Positions 33,782 through 42,100 of a stretch of DNA of 64,000 nucleotides are shown one piece after another. The notes beneath the pieces were generated by a model. The model searched no databases. It was not told the DNA's origin and saw nothing but the letters and a program-made list of their open reading frames with translations. The position numbers and the translations under genes are program-made. Source of the DNA: Anaerotignum propionicum (lineage in GTDB: Bacteria > Bacillota > Clostridia > Lachnospirales > Anaerotignaceae); the NCBI RefSeq assembly GCF_024461735.1, contig NZ_JANGAD010000005.1, forward strand, positions 208,205 through 272,204, read 5' to 3'. Position 1 is the first letter of the stretch; each line of letters begins with the position of its first letter.

Positions 33782-35164
33782 ATGCCCGTTAATTCTTTTG
33801 AAAATTATCCTATGACTTGGAAACCGAATATCAGTAAAACAGGTGAGATTCCCCTTTATATTGAAGTTGTCCAGGCGCTAGAACGGGATGTGCGAAACGG
33901 ACAGTTAAAGCCGAACGACAAATTACCGCCACAAAGAGAACTCGCAGATTATTTAGACGTAAATCTAAGTACAATTGCCAGGGCGTTTAAGTTATGTACG
34001 GCGAAAGGATTAATTTCGGGGGAAGTTGGCCGGGGCACATATGTTTCATCGGATGTTTTGTCAAACTTGCCTATGCTAGATCAAAATGGATTGGAGCATT
34101 GTATTAACCTGGGTGCATCCCATCCGCTATATGAACAAAATAAATATGTGGTTGAAATTCTGAAGCATATTATAAAAAAGGCGAATATCAGTAGTCTATT
34201 AGAATACTCTGAAACATCGGGACGGGTTGGACACAAACAAAGTGGTCAGCGTTGGCTTTCTCAATTTGGTGTAGATGTTCCGGTTGAGCAAGTTCTAATA
34301 ACATCTGGTCTGCAAAATTCACTAGCAATCATTTTGACTTCACTGTTTCACTTTGGAGATAAAATTGTTACGAATTCTGTTGTATATCCCGGGATCAAGA
34401 ACATTGCAAATTCTTTAGGGATACAACTGATACCGATACCATATATAGGGCAAAGTATGAATTTGGATTATCTCCATCAACTTTGCAAGAATGAGAAAAT
34501 CAAGGGGATTTATGTTAATCCAGATCATCAAAATCCGACAACAATTGATATGAGTGAAAAGGAACGTACGGAGTTATCTTCAATTATTAAACAGCATGGT
34601 TTGATTTGTATAGAGGATGCCACGTATTCGTTTTTATCAGCGGCCCAGAATACACCTATAACTAGTATCGTGCCCCAGCAGAGTATCTATATTTCTACGG
34701 TATCAAATTCTCTTTCTGCCGGTTTAAGAGTAGCATTTTTAACAATGCCTTTGCCATTTTTAGAGAAATTAAAAAAGGGGAATAGCGACATAAATGTTAT
34801 GTCAGCCCCTTTAGAGGTTGAAATCACTTCTCAACTGATAAGAACCGGTGTGGCACAAAAGATCATACAAGAAAAAATTATCTGTTTGCAGCAACGGAAT
34901 AAACTAGTTGACAGATACTTATCAGACTATCAAGTTCAGGGTGCTTTAAATTCTCAATTTCGCTGGTTGCCTTTGCCGCTTAGGTGGACGGGAAAACAAT
35001 TTGAAATGATGGCGAAGGAAAAGGGCGTGCAAGTGTTTTGCTGTGAGCGTTTTATTGTTGGTAGTGCAATTGTTGAACCGGCAGTAAGGTTAGCAATAAG
35101 TACCCCTAAAAATATGGATGAGTTAGAATTAGGCTTACAGATTTTGAGGAAGTTATTGGAATAA
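33782..35164 (+). CDS. MocR-type GntR regulator with aminotransferase domain
   Basis: 460 residues: an N-terminal GntR winged helix (EVVQALERDVRNGQL, DKLPPQRELADYLDVNLSTI) and a class-I aminotransferase domain of fold type I from about residue 90. The segment GIYVNPDHQNPTTIDMS is typical. The PLP-lysine region reads YISTVSNSLSAGLRVAF, with serine-asparagine where many have SFSK, so the Schiff-base lysine is not evident. The ATG at 33782 has AAGGAGAG upstream. Divergent from the def/racemase pair, which it probably controls. Confidence 0.85.
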   Translation: MPVNSFENYPMTWKPNISKTGEIPLYIEVVQALERDVRNGQLKPNDKLPPQRELADYLDVNLSTIARAFKLCTAKGLISGEVGRGTYVSSDVLSNLPMLDQNGLEHCINLGASHPLYEQNKYVVEILKHIIKKANISSLLEYSETSGRVGHKQSGQRWLSQFGVDVPVEQVLITSGLQNSLAIILTSLFHFGDKIVTNSVVYPGIKNIANSLGIQLIPIPYIGQSMNLDYLHQLCKNEKIKGIYVNPDHQNPTTIDMSEKERTELSSIIKQHGLICIEDATYSFLSAAQNTPITSIVPQQSIYISTVSNSLSAGLRVAFLTMPLPFLEKLKKGNSDINVMSAPLEVEITSQLIRTGVAQKIIQEKIICLQQRNKLVDRYLSDYQVQGALNSQFRWLPLPLRWTGKQFEMMAKEKGVQVFCCERFIVGSAIVEPAVRLAISTPKNMDELELGLQILRKLLE

Positions 35165-35225
35165 ACTTGCTTAAGCTAACTCTGCTGGTTATCTATGTTA
35201 AAACAAAAGCGTAAATATATAGGTG

Positions 35226-35714
35226 TCAGCTCAACGAATCGGGAGATGACGTTTCGTTCCAACGCTTAAATAGGACTATTTTAGCGTCACGACCGGCTTC
35301 CCCGTATTCGCTGACCATTAGATATTTTTCATCAGCAGCCAGACCATAATATTTTGTAGTTCCCTTTATTTCTATTTGATTTCCCAAATATATCTTTTTA
35401 TCATCCCACATTTTTACAAATTGACCACTTGGCAATGTGTATTCGAGATTAATGTAAAATCCGTTGATTGCGTTAAGCTCCGTAATTTCCCCCATATCTT
35501 TCATGCCTAGTGCGTTGAATTCCGCAATCAACCTTTCTTTAAGTGCACAAGAAATATCAGAACACTTATCGCAATGTTCATGTCCCTTGTTCTGACAACA
35601 TAACGCTATTACACAATCACCATGAAACGGACGCCCGTTTGATGCGACACATCCTTGGCAAATGCCTTTATGCGTACATTTACCACAATCAACTCCACAT
35701 ATTGAATGACTCAT
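35226..35714 (-). CDS. DUF3795 family cysteine-rich protein
   Basis: 162 residues. The N-terminal 60 are cysteine-rich (CGVDCGKCTHKGICQGC; DCVIALCCQNKGHEHCDKC), matching DUF3795, a probable metal-binding domain. The C-terminal 90 residues form an uncharacterised beta-rich extension. GGGAGG precedes the ATG. Function unknown. Confidence 0.75.
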   Translation of the reverse strand: MSHSICGVDCGKCTHKGICQGCVASNGRPFHGDCVIALCCQNKGHEHCDKCSDISCALKERLIAEFNALGMKDMGEITELNAINGFYINLEYTLPSGQFVKMWDDKKIYLGNQIEIKGTTKYYGLAADEKYLMVSEYGEAGRDAKIVLFKRWNETSSPDSLS

Positions 35715-35774
35715 ATTGATTCCTCCCAGAATTTTGTTTGTATTTTGAAGTTTTAAGCAATGCAGACAATTCTT

Positions 35775-36746
35775 TTATTCTAATTTATGTACCGGTCGGA
35801 TGTACTTAAAATGCCGCTCAGGATTAAAATAAAAGTATATGATTCTACCAGCGGAAGCATCAAAGCAGTAATTTGTGTCCGCAAAATCAAAATTTGTCAT
35901 TGCCATTTCAATTTTTTCCTCTACACTCCGATTTTCCTGCTCATAGTCGAATGGTCCATGTTCAAAAACAATATATTCCCCTTGGGGAACATCAACCATT
36001 AGCATTTGTTTTGGAATTTCGCCTTTATAATCAAGGGGAAGACGTACACCATGGCATTCTGTACGTGGTATTCCCCAATCGCAAAGTCTGCCATTTGGGT
36101 CGTTAATATATGCCATAATTTGGCCACTACTACTGTTTGTTTCCGTCCCTCCATCGTCATCTAACTTTCCTTTGATGCTATCCAATAGGCCGTAAATTGT
36201 TTCGTAGTCTTGTCCCGGAATAAGGCTCTGTTTTTGCCAAAAATCCCAATAACCATTACTCTCATAGTTTTTAATGTGCAGAAACTTGTGGGCAGGAATG
36301 GTTACAAAATAAATTTTAATATCATTTGCAGATTTTATCATACCAATCTCTCCTAATCCAAAAAAGTAGGGGTCGAAGGGGTTTATTTTTGTACGAAGAA
36401 CCACGGGCTTAGGTCTTTTTCGATATTCACTTGGGGCTACACCATATGCTTTTTTGAAAGCTCTGGTAAAAGCTTCATGTGATGAAAAACCATAATCAAA
36501 GGCTATATCCAAAATGCTTTTTTCACTATCCCGAACTTCTTTAAGTGCAAAGGCTAGCTTTCTAAGCCTTAAATAATCTCTAAAGTGCATGCCGGATATT
36601 TCCTTAAATTTTCTGGTAATATGATATTCAGAATAACCTAACTTCCGAGAAAGAAATCTCAGGGTCAGTGCTTCATTGTGATGATGAAGAATCGACGCAT
36701 CAATTTCATCAACAATGATTTGAATTTGCTTGTGCCACTGGTACAT
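35775..36746 (-). CDS. AraC-type regulator with GyrI-like effector domain
   Basis: 323 residues. Two AraC helix-turn-helices fill about residues 1-105 (LRFLSRKLGYSEYHITRKF; ILDIAFDYGFSSHEAFTRAFKKAYG). The C-terminal 190 residues form a GyrI-like/effector-binding domain (IYFVTIPAHKFLHIKNYES; PQGEYIVFEHGPFDYEQE), which usually binds small, often cationic, compounds. The ATG at 36746 has GAGGTG 8 nt upstream; a GTG at 36758 is also in frame. Confidence 0.85.
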   Translation of the reverse strand: MYQWHKQIQIIVDEIDASILHHHNEALTLRFLSRKLGYSEYHITRKFKEISGMHFRDYLRLRKLAFALKEVRDSEKSILDIAFDYGFSSHEAFTRAFKKAYGVAPSEYRKRPKPVVLRTKINPFDPYFFGLGEIGMIKSANDIKIYFVTIPAHKFLHIKNYESNGYWDFWQKQSLIPGQDYETIYGLLDSIKGKLDDDGGTETNSSSGQIMAYINDPNGRLCDWGIPRTECHGVRLPLDYKGEIPKQMLMVDVPQGEYIVFEHGPFDYEQENRSVEEKIEMAMTNFDFADTNYCFDASAGRIIYFYFNPERHFKYIRPVHKLE

Positions 36747-37105
36747 TGGTCTGTTCACCTCGTTTTTATTACTCTAAAGCAATTATATCGTAAAGAAAAT
36801 TATATTTCTTGATTTTACTTGCGGTAATCAATATTTATTGTGCTGTAGATTATAATATCCTAAAAAACTCTTAAGGATATTTGGGTGATATGGTACAAGT
36901 TGGTAGTATTATGCTATAATTTGTACTAAGAATGATTGTTATTATTCGTTTTGGCATTCGAATCATTTTCATTATGGTTACTTTTATTGCAAACATCTGT
37001 TTTTTGGTAGCTTTTTACCATTCGAAGAATCTGTATTATGATATTGCAAAACAATAATAACTCTTCATAAAAATTAGAATGAGAAATGGAATAGGAGAAG
37101 AATAT
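36747..37105. other. Intergenic region between divergent genes
   Basis: It holds a TGCTATAAT extended -10 element at about 36910-36918 flanked by a GTACAA/TTGTAC inverted repeat (about 36894-36927), a possible controlled promoter for the DUF2500 gene. No gene otherwise. Confidence 0.4.
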
Positions 37106-37528
37106 ATGGGATATGGATATAGTGGATTTAGCATGGGATTTCAATTAATGAGTATTATTGTTCCGATGATTTTTATTATTGTGATCGGGGTTTTTATCGT
37201 AACATTTATAAAAGGGGTTAGCACTTGGAACAAAAATAATCAATCCCCAAAGCTGATAGTTGATGCTAAGGTGATATCAAAAAGGACAGATGTGTCCCAT
37301 TCTCATCATGCCAACGCCGGAGATGTAACGGGAGCACATGGATTTAGCTCAAGCTCCTCTACATGGTATTATACAACCTTTCAAGTGGAAAGCGGTGACA
37401 GGGTAGAATTTTCTGTTTCAGGATCGGAATATGGAATGCTAGCAGAAGGTGATCAAGGAAAACTTTCTTTCCAAGGCACACGGTATTTGAGCTTTCAGCG
37501 TAATGAATCTAATTATATGGGGAGGTAA
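37106..37528 (+). CDS. DUF2500 family membrane protein
   Basis: 140 residues with one transmembrane helix at about 12-37 (LMSIIVPMIFIIVIGVFIVTF). A beta-rich domain follows, containing VDAKVISKRTDVSH, then a histidine/serine-rich loop, TTFQVESGDRVEFSVSGSEYG and EGDQGKLSFQGTRYLSF, as in DUF2500. Function unknown. ATG 37106 has AGGAGAAG upstream. Confidence 0.75.
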   Translation: MGYGYSGFSMGFQLMSIIVPMIFIIVIGVFIVTFIKGVSTWNKNNQSPKLIVDAKVISKRTDVSHSHHANAGDVTGAHGFSSSSSTWYYTTFQVESGDRVEFSVSGSEYGMLAEGDQGKLSFQGTRYLSFQRNESNYMGR

Positions 37529-37533
37529 TTCAA

Positions 37534-37949
37534 ATGAAATATCAAGGCGTGTGTATAGCTGTCAAAGATGTAAAGCACTCCAGACAGTTTTACCAGGATT
37601 TATTTGATCTTGAGGTATATCAAGACTATGGAATCAATGTATCCCGAAAGAACGTGTATTGAAACAATCACACAATATGGAATTATACTTTGAAGAGGAC
37701 GATTTTGATAAGTTTATTGAGAAATTAGAACAACGTAACGATATTAAATATTTAGGTGAGGGTGTGAAGGAGGCGAAGTGGGGGCAACGATCCATACGCT
37801 TTTACGATTTAGATGGACATGTGATTGAAGTTGGTGAGAATATGAAAATGGTGATAAAACGTTTTCTGAATATGGGAATGTCCATGGCGGAAACCTCCAA
37901 ACGCATGGCGGTTTCTATAACAGATTTAGAGACACTTTTGCACAGTTAA
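37534..37949 (+). pseudogene. Broken VOC (glyoxalase-like) family gene
   Basis: The first 42 codons, with a GGGAGG site and ATG at 37534, read MKYQGVCIAVKDVKHSRQFY and YQDLFDLEVYQDYGIN, a typical VOC start. The frame ends at TGA about 37660. A different frame then supplies IPKERVLKQSHNMELYFEEDD, GQRSIRFYDLDGHVIEVGEN and a normal C-terminus. The middle beta strand (about 20 residues in relatives) is missing between roughly 37630 and 37650, so a deletion with frameshift has removed the domain centre. A downstream TTG at 37659 could still express a fragment. Confidence 0.7.
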
Positions 37950-38013
37950 TGTTCCCACAGCACCATGTATAAATAAAGCAATGCCTTGGTATATAAGATA
38001 AGTTGGTGATAAA

Positions 38014-38751
38014 ATGAGCATAGAAAAAGCGGCAGTGCTGTTTGATGGCTGGAATGAAGCAATGATATGGTCGTGTTTGCAAGGGCACATGGGAAATTTG
38101 ATTACCAATAACAGTGTAAACCCGACTTCAGCAATGATTGAGGTTGGTGATATTTGTTTTTTTGCAGGCAACCCGGATTCCGTTTTATTCCAATCAATTA
38201 TTGGATTTAAATTATTAGTTCCGAAAGACAAGTCATGGGAGACCATAATCGAAAGCTATTATGGTAAACGAGCGAAGAAGTTTTTACGTTATGCAATAAA
38301 GAAGGAGCCAAATGTTTTTGACCAAGAAAAATTGATAGAATATATAAACGCTTTGGATCATTGTTATGAAATTAAGTTATTCAATGAAGAAATATTTCAA
38401 ATGGCACAAAGGGAGGAATGGTCTGCTGATTTATGCTCGCAATTTAAGGATTATGCATATTATGAAAAAAGAGCCATAGGCGTAGGCATATTGCATGAAG
38501 GAAAGCTTGTATCAGGTGCTTCGCCCTATGCTGTGTATAACGGGGGGATAGAAATTGAAATTGACACAAAGCCTGAATACAGGCAAAAGGGTCTTGCAAC
38601 GGTATGTGGTGCCAAATTGATAGTAGAGTGCTTGAAGAAAGGGATATATCCAAGCTGGGATGCCCATGATTTGCGCTCAGTGTCTTTGGCAGAAAAATTG
38701 GGCTACCATATGGATCACCCTTATGTGACATATGAGTTAACTGACGAATAA
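38014..38751 (+). CDS. GNAT family N-acetyltransferase (PF12746-like)
   Basis: 245 residues. The N-terminal half is a variable domain (FDGWNEAMIWSCLQGHMGN). The C-terminal half is a GNAT fold with IEIEIDTKPEYRQKGLATVC as the acetyl-CoA loop and SLAEKLGYHMD near the end, as in the GNAT_acetyltran family of Firmicutes. A weak GGTG site precedes the ATG. Substrate unknown. Confidence 0.8.
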   Translation: MSIEKAAVLFDGWNEAMIWSCLQGHMGNLITNNSVNPTSAMIEVGDICFFAGNPDSVLFQSIIGFKLLVPKDKSWETIIESYYGKRAKKFLRYAIKKEPNVFDQEKLIEYINALDHCYEIKLFNEEIFQMAQREEWSADLCSQFKDYAYYEKRAIGVGILHEGKLVSGASPYAVYNGGIEIEIDTKPEYRQKGLATVCGAKLIVECLKKGIYPSWDAHDLRSVSLAEKLGYHMDHPYVTYELTDE

Positions 38752-39045
38752 AAGTTTTATTTTTATTGTTATGAATGCAAGTTAGCTTGAAGGAGAAATA
38801 CGAAATGCAATAAAGCAACAGGAGCTTTCATAATCAAAGTGGGATGGAGTATCAGGTTAATTCTATTTTTTAAGTAGCATTAAATTTGCATTGTCAAGGG
38901 TTAATTTAATTTCATAGTAAATTTGTAAGCGTAAAAATGTGTCTTTTAAGTGTAAGGGCACATTTTTTCTTTTTCTTATGATATTCTTTTGGCCGTAACT
39001 TATAAGAGAATCTGCATTAGTTTCAGCATAAAGGAGTGTGATAGC
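38752..39045. other. Leader region upstream of the surface-protein gene
   Basis: No gene. It holds hairpin A (38937-38970), a terminator that has a near-copy at 44483-44520, and the left arm of the 11-bp inverted repeat described at 39010-39101. Confidence 0.5.
38937..38970 (+). terminator. Hairpin A, terminator-like, duplicated at 44483
   Basis: ATGTGTC (38937-38943) pairs with GGCACAT (38957-38963), followed by TTTTTTC. The flanks and loop (AAAA before, TTTTAAGTGTAA inside) are nearly the same as in hairpin B at 44483-44520. Confidence 0.65.
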
Positions 39046-39101
39046 ATGAAAAACCTCGGCGCAGACAGGAGGCCACGGCTTATTCTGCCCCTAATGCAGA
39101 T
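39010..39101 (+). repeat. 11-bp perfect inverted repeat enclosing a 70-nt leader loop
   Basis: ATCTGCATTAG (39010-39020) and CTAATGCAGAT (39091-39101) are exact complements. The enclosed 70 nt hold the ribosome site and ATG of the small reading frame at 39046. This looks like the closing stem of a structured mRNA leader; it does not fit any riboswitch class I can recall. Confidence 0.5.
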
Positions 39102-39174
39102 GTCAATGTGTGGACAAAACAGGATTGTTTTGCTCTTATTGGCCGAAAAATATGATAATAGGAGGATAAAATAA
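39046..39174 (+). CDS. Possible leader peptide abutting the surface-protein gene
   Basis: A 42-residue frame with a strong AAGGAG site 9 nt before ATG 39046. Its stop TAA ends at 39174, directly before the GTG start of the surface protein. The sequence (basic start, then LILPLMQMSMCGQNRIVLLLLAEK in two blocks) matches nothing I know. It may be a coupling peptide or a chance frame. A neighbouring frame reads NADVNVWTKQDCFALIGRK, so the region could instead be a gene remnant. Confidence 0.3.
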   Translation: MKNLGADRRPRLILPLMQMSMCGQNRIVLLLLAEKYDNRRIK

Positions 39175-42100
39175 GTGAGAAATAAAATTTTAAGTATTTG
39201 GCTCGCGGTTTGCATGGTTCTGACAATGTTACCGACTTCGGCTATGGCGGAAGAAGCGGACACATCAGGTGCAAGCGGAGAAATCATCGCATTCGTCCCG
39301 CTTGCCGAAACAGAGGTGTCTGTATTAACCGGCACGGAGATTGAGAATTTGGGTCTGCCTGAAAGCCTGTCGGCAACGGTGAAAACGGCTGTTCCCGCTG
39401 ACAATGGTACACAGGCTGAAGCGGTGCAGGATTCCAGTGAGTCAGAGGAGACTGAATCGGACAATTCGGCAGAGGCAACCAATAGCTCTGACCTGCAAGA
39501 AAATGTGAATGAACAACAGGAAGATACTAATCAAAAATGGGAAGAAAAAGCCATGGAGATTCCTGTTACATGGTCATCCGAGCCAAAATATGACATGGAT
39601 GCCGAGGGCATTTATGTATTTACGCCGATGATAGAGGGCTACACAGTAAGGGCCGATCTTCCGGAAATTACCGTGACGGTGGGGACGCAGTTACTTGGGA
39701 TGGCGTTTCGGACAGGTATACCTGCCACCTTCGGTGACTTTTCTGTCAGCATAGACAAAGATGGTGCTATGCCAACTTATGAAGATGGCGTACTAACCTT
39801 CGGCACGGCGGGTGAATATACCGTTGGCATGGCGAGTGGAAAGTCCTCTACTTCAAATGTGCTTAAGGTTGCCGTCGATGGTGTAACTCTGAACCTTAAC
39901 GGCGTTGTAATTGAAGCACGGAACGGATCGTCAAAGGTGAATGACGGCGCAACTGCCCTGTCGGTGACAAGCGACTCAGTTACCTTGAACGTGATTGAGA
40001 ATAGCTTCCTGACAGGAGGAATGGGCAACCCTAGTTTTGTGGGAACCGGAAAAAGCGGCGCCGGTATCAGCGGCAGTATTACTGTCAAGGGTACGGCAAC
40101 ACTTACCGTTACCGGCGGCAGAGGTGCATCGTCTGAAGGGGGACCCGGCGGTTCTGGTGGGGATGGTATCAACGGCGATGTTACAGTCACAGGGTCGGGA
40201 ATACTTACTGCCACTGGCGGTGCTGCCGGAGAAGGTTACCCTATCAATGGCATAGCCGGTGCTGGAATCAGAGGAAACGTGGATGTTTCCGGGGCGGCTA
40301 CCCTCGTTGCAATCTGCGGTAGCGGTATGGCAAGCATGGCCATCATCAGTGCCGACGGAGCCGACGGCGGCACCATTACCGTGGGCGAAGGTTTTACGAT
40401 CTTGGCCGGGAATGATAAAAGTAGCGCGACAGCATTTACAGGGACATTAACCACAGCGGCGTATGTCGCTATCACTCTGTCCAGCGTCGAACTACCCACG
40501 GCTTCGGAATATGCGGAAGCATCCCCGGTGGCAGCACCCGGCACCGACTATGTGGTGGACGACATAAACAAAATCCTCACCATAAGCACCACGAAGGGTG
40601 CGGCGTGGTGGAGTGCGAACGGTGCAAGCTATCTGGACTACACTGTCATCCTTGACGCTGACATCGACGTGTCTGCCTTCCGGTGGACGCCAGTTGGGGA
40701 TTTTCACCGTGCCTTCACCGGAAGTTTCGATGGGCAGGGTCACAGCATCAGCGGCCTGACGGTGAACGTGACAGAAATGTACGATCTTTGCGCCGGCCTG
40801 TTCGGCAATGTAAATGGTGCGATGATTCAAAACCTCTGCATCGCTTCCGGCAGCATCAGGGCAAGCAACATATACAACACCTGCCACACGGGAAGTCTTG
40901 CGGGATACGTATATCGGTCCACGATTATTAACTGTGATAACAGCGCCGATGTCTACGGTGGGAATACCGAAGTTTCGGGCACGGGCCGTGTCATGGTTGG
41001 CGGGCTTGCGGGATCAGTAGTAGACAACAGCACCATAATCAACAGCTACAACACTGGAAATGCGCGCGCAATCGGAGGTCCCGGCGTAACCGCCGCCTAT
41101 GCCGGCGGTTTGGTTGGCAGCTTGAGCGCAGGAAGCCTTGTAAACTGCTACAACACCGGGGCACTTTCCGCTTCCAAAGCTCAGGAGAACTACGCCGCTG
41201 GGCTTGCGGGATGGGTATACAATACGGTGACGACTACAAGTTGCTACTATCAATCTGCCGATAGTCTGACTGGCTTTGGCAATACCCAGTCTGTAACTGC
41301 CACTGTTAACGGCTGCGGCACCTTTACCGCCGATGCCACGCTGACGGCGGGTACGGCGGAGCAGTTCCGGTCAGCCCAGACACTGGCCTACGGAAGTACG
41401 CTCCTTGCCGCACTGAACGGCTGGGTTAGCGACCAAGCTAGCACCGATTACTACACCTGGGCGGCTGACCAAACACCGAACGTCAATGGCGGCTACCCAG
41501 TGTTCGGTCTGACATGGACTGAACCGAAGGTGCAGTGGGGCGTGGCAGGCGTAGAAGATACCTCCCCCAATACGTGGGTCGGCAGCGGCAGTCTGACCGA
41601 TGCCGTGGCATTCGCAAACGGTCTTGTAAGCGGCACAGCGTACATTAAGCTTCTAGATGATGTGGATACCACCACCACTTTGGAGTTTGCGTCAGGCAAG
41701 ACCACCATCCTTGACCTGAACGGCAAAACCATTGACGGCACCAGTATTCCTGCGGTTGATGTGAATAGAAATATCCTCACTGTAAATGGCAAGCTAACCC
41801 TCTGCGACAGCAGCACAACCACCGTTGCAGAACAAGGAAAAATCACTGGGGGACATGGTGCCAGAGAAGGCATGGGGGGCGGTGTTTATGTACATTTTTC
41901 AGGCATCTTTATCATGACAGGCGGCAATGTCACAGGAAACACCGCTGTGAACGGCGGCGGAGTAGGAAACTATGGCACCTTCACTATGAGGGGAGGAAGT
42001 ATTGTCGGTAATTCCTGCGTTTCGGGTAGTGGCGGTTCGGCATGCGGCGGCGGGGTGGCAAATTCTAGCTACTTCAGCATGCATGGCGGTAGCATCATAG

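Noticed and set aside
39010..39101. Cyclic-di-GMP riboswitch as identity of the surface-protein leader
   Set aside because: Neither the class I tetraloop-receptor sequence nor the class II core could be found; only the closing stem is convincing.
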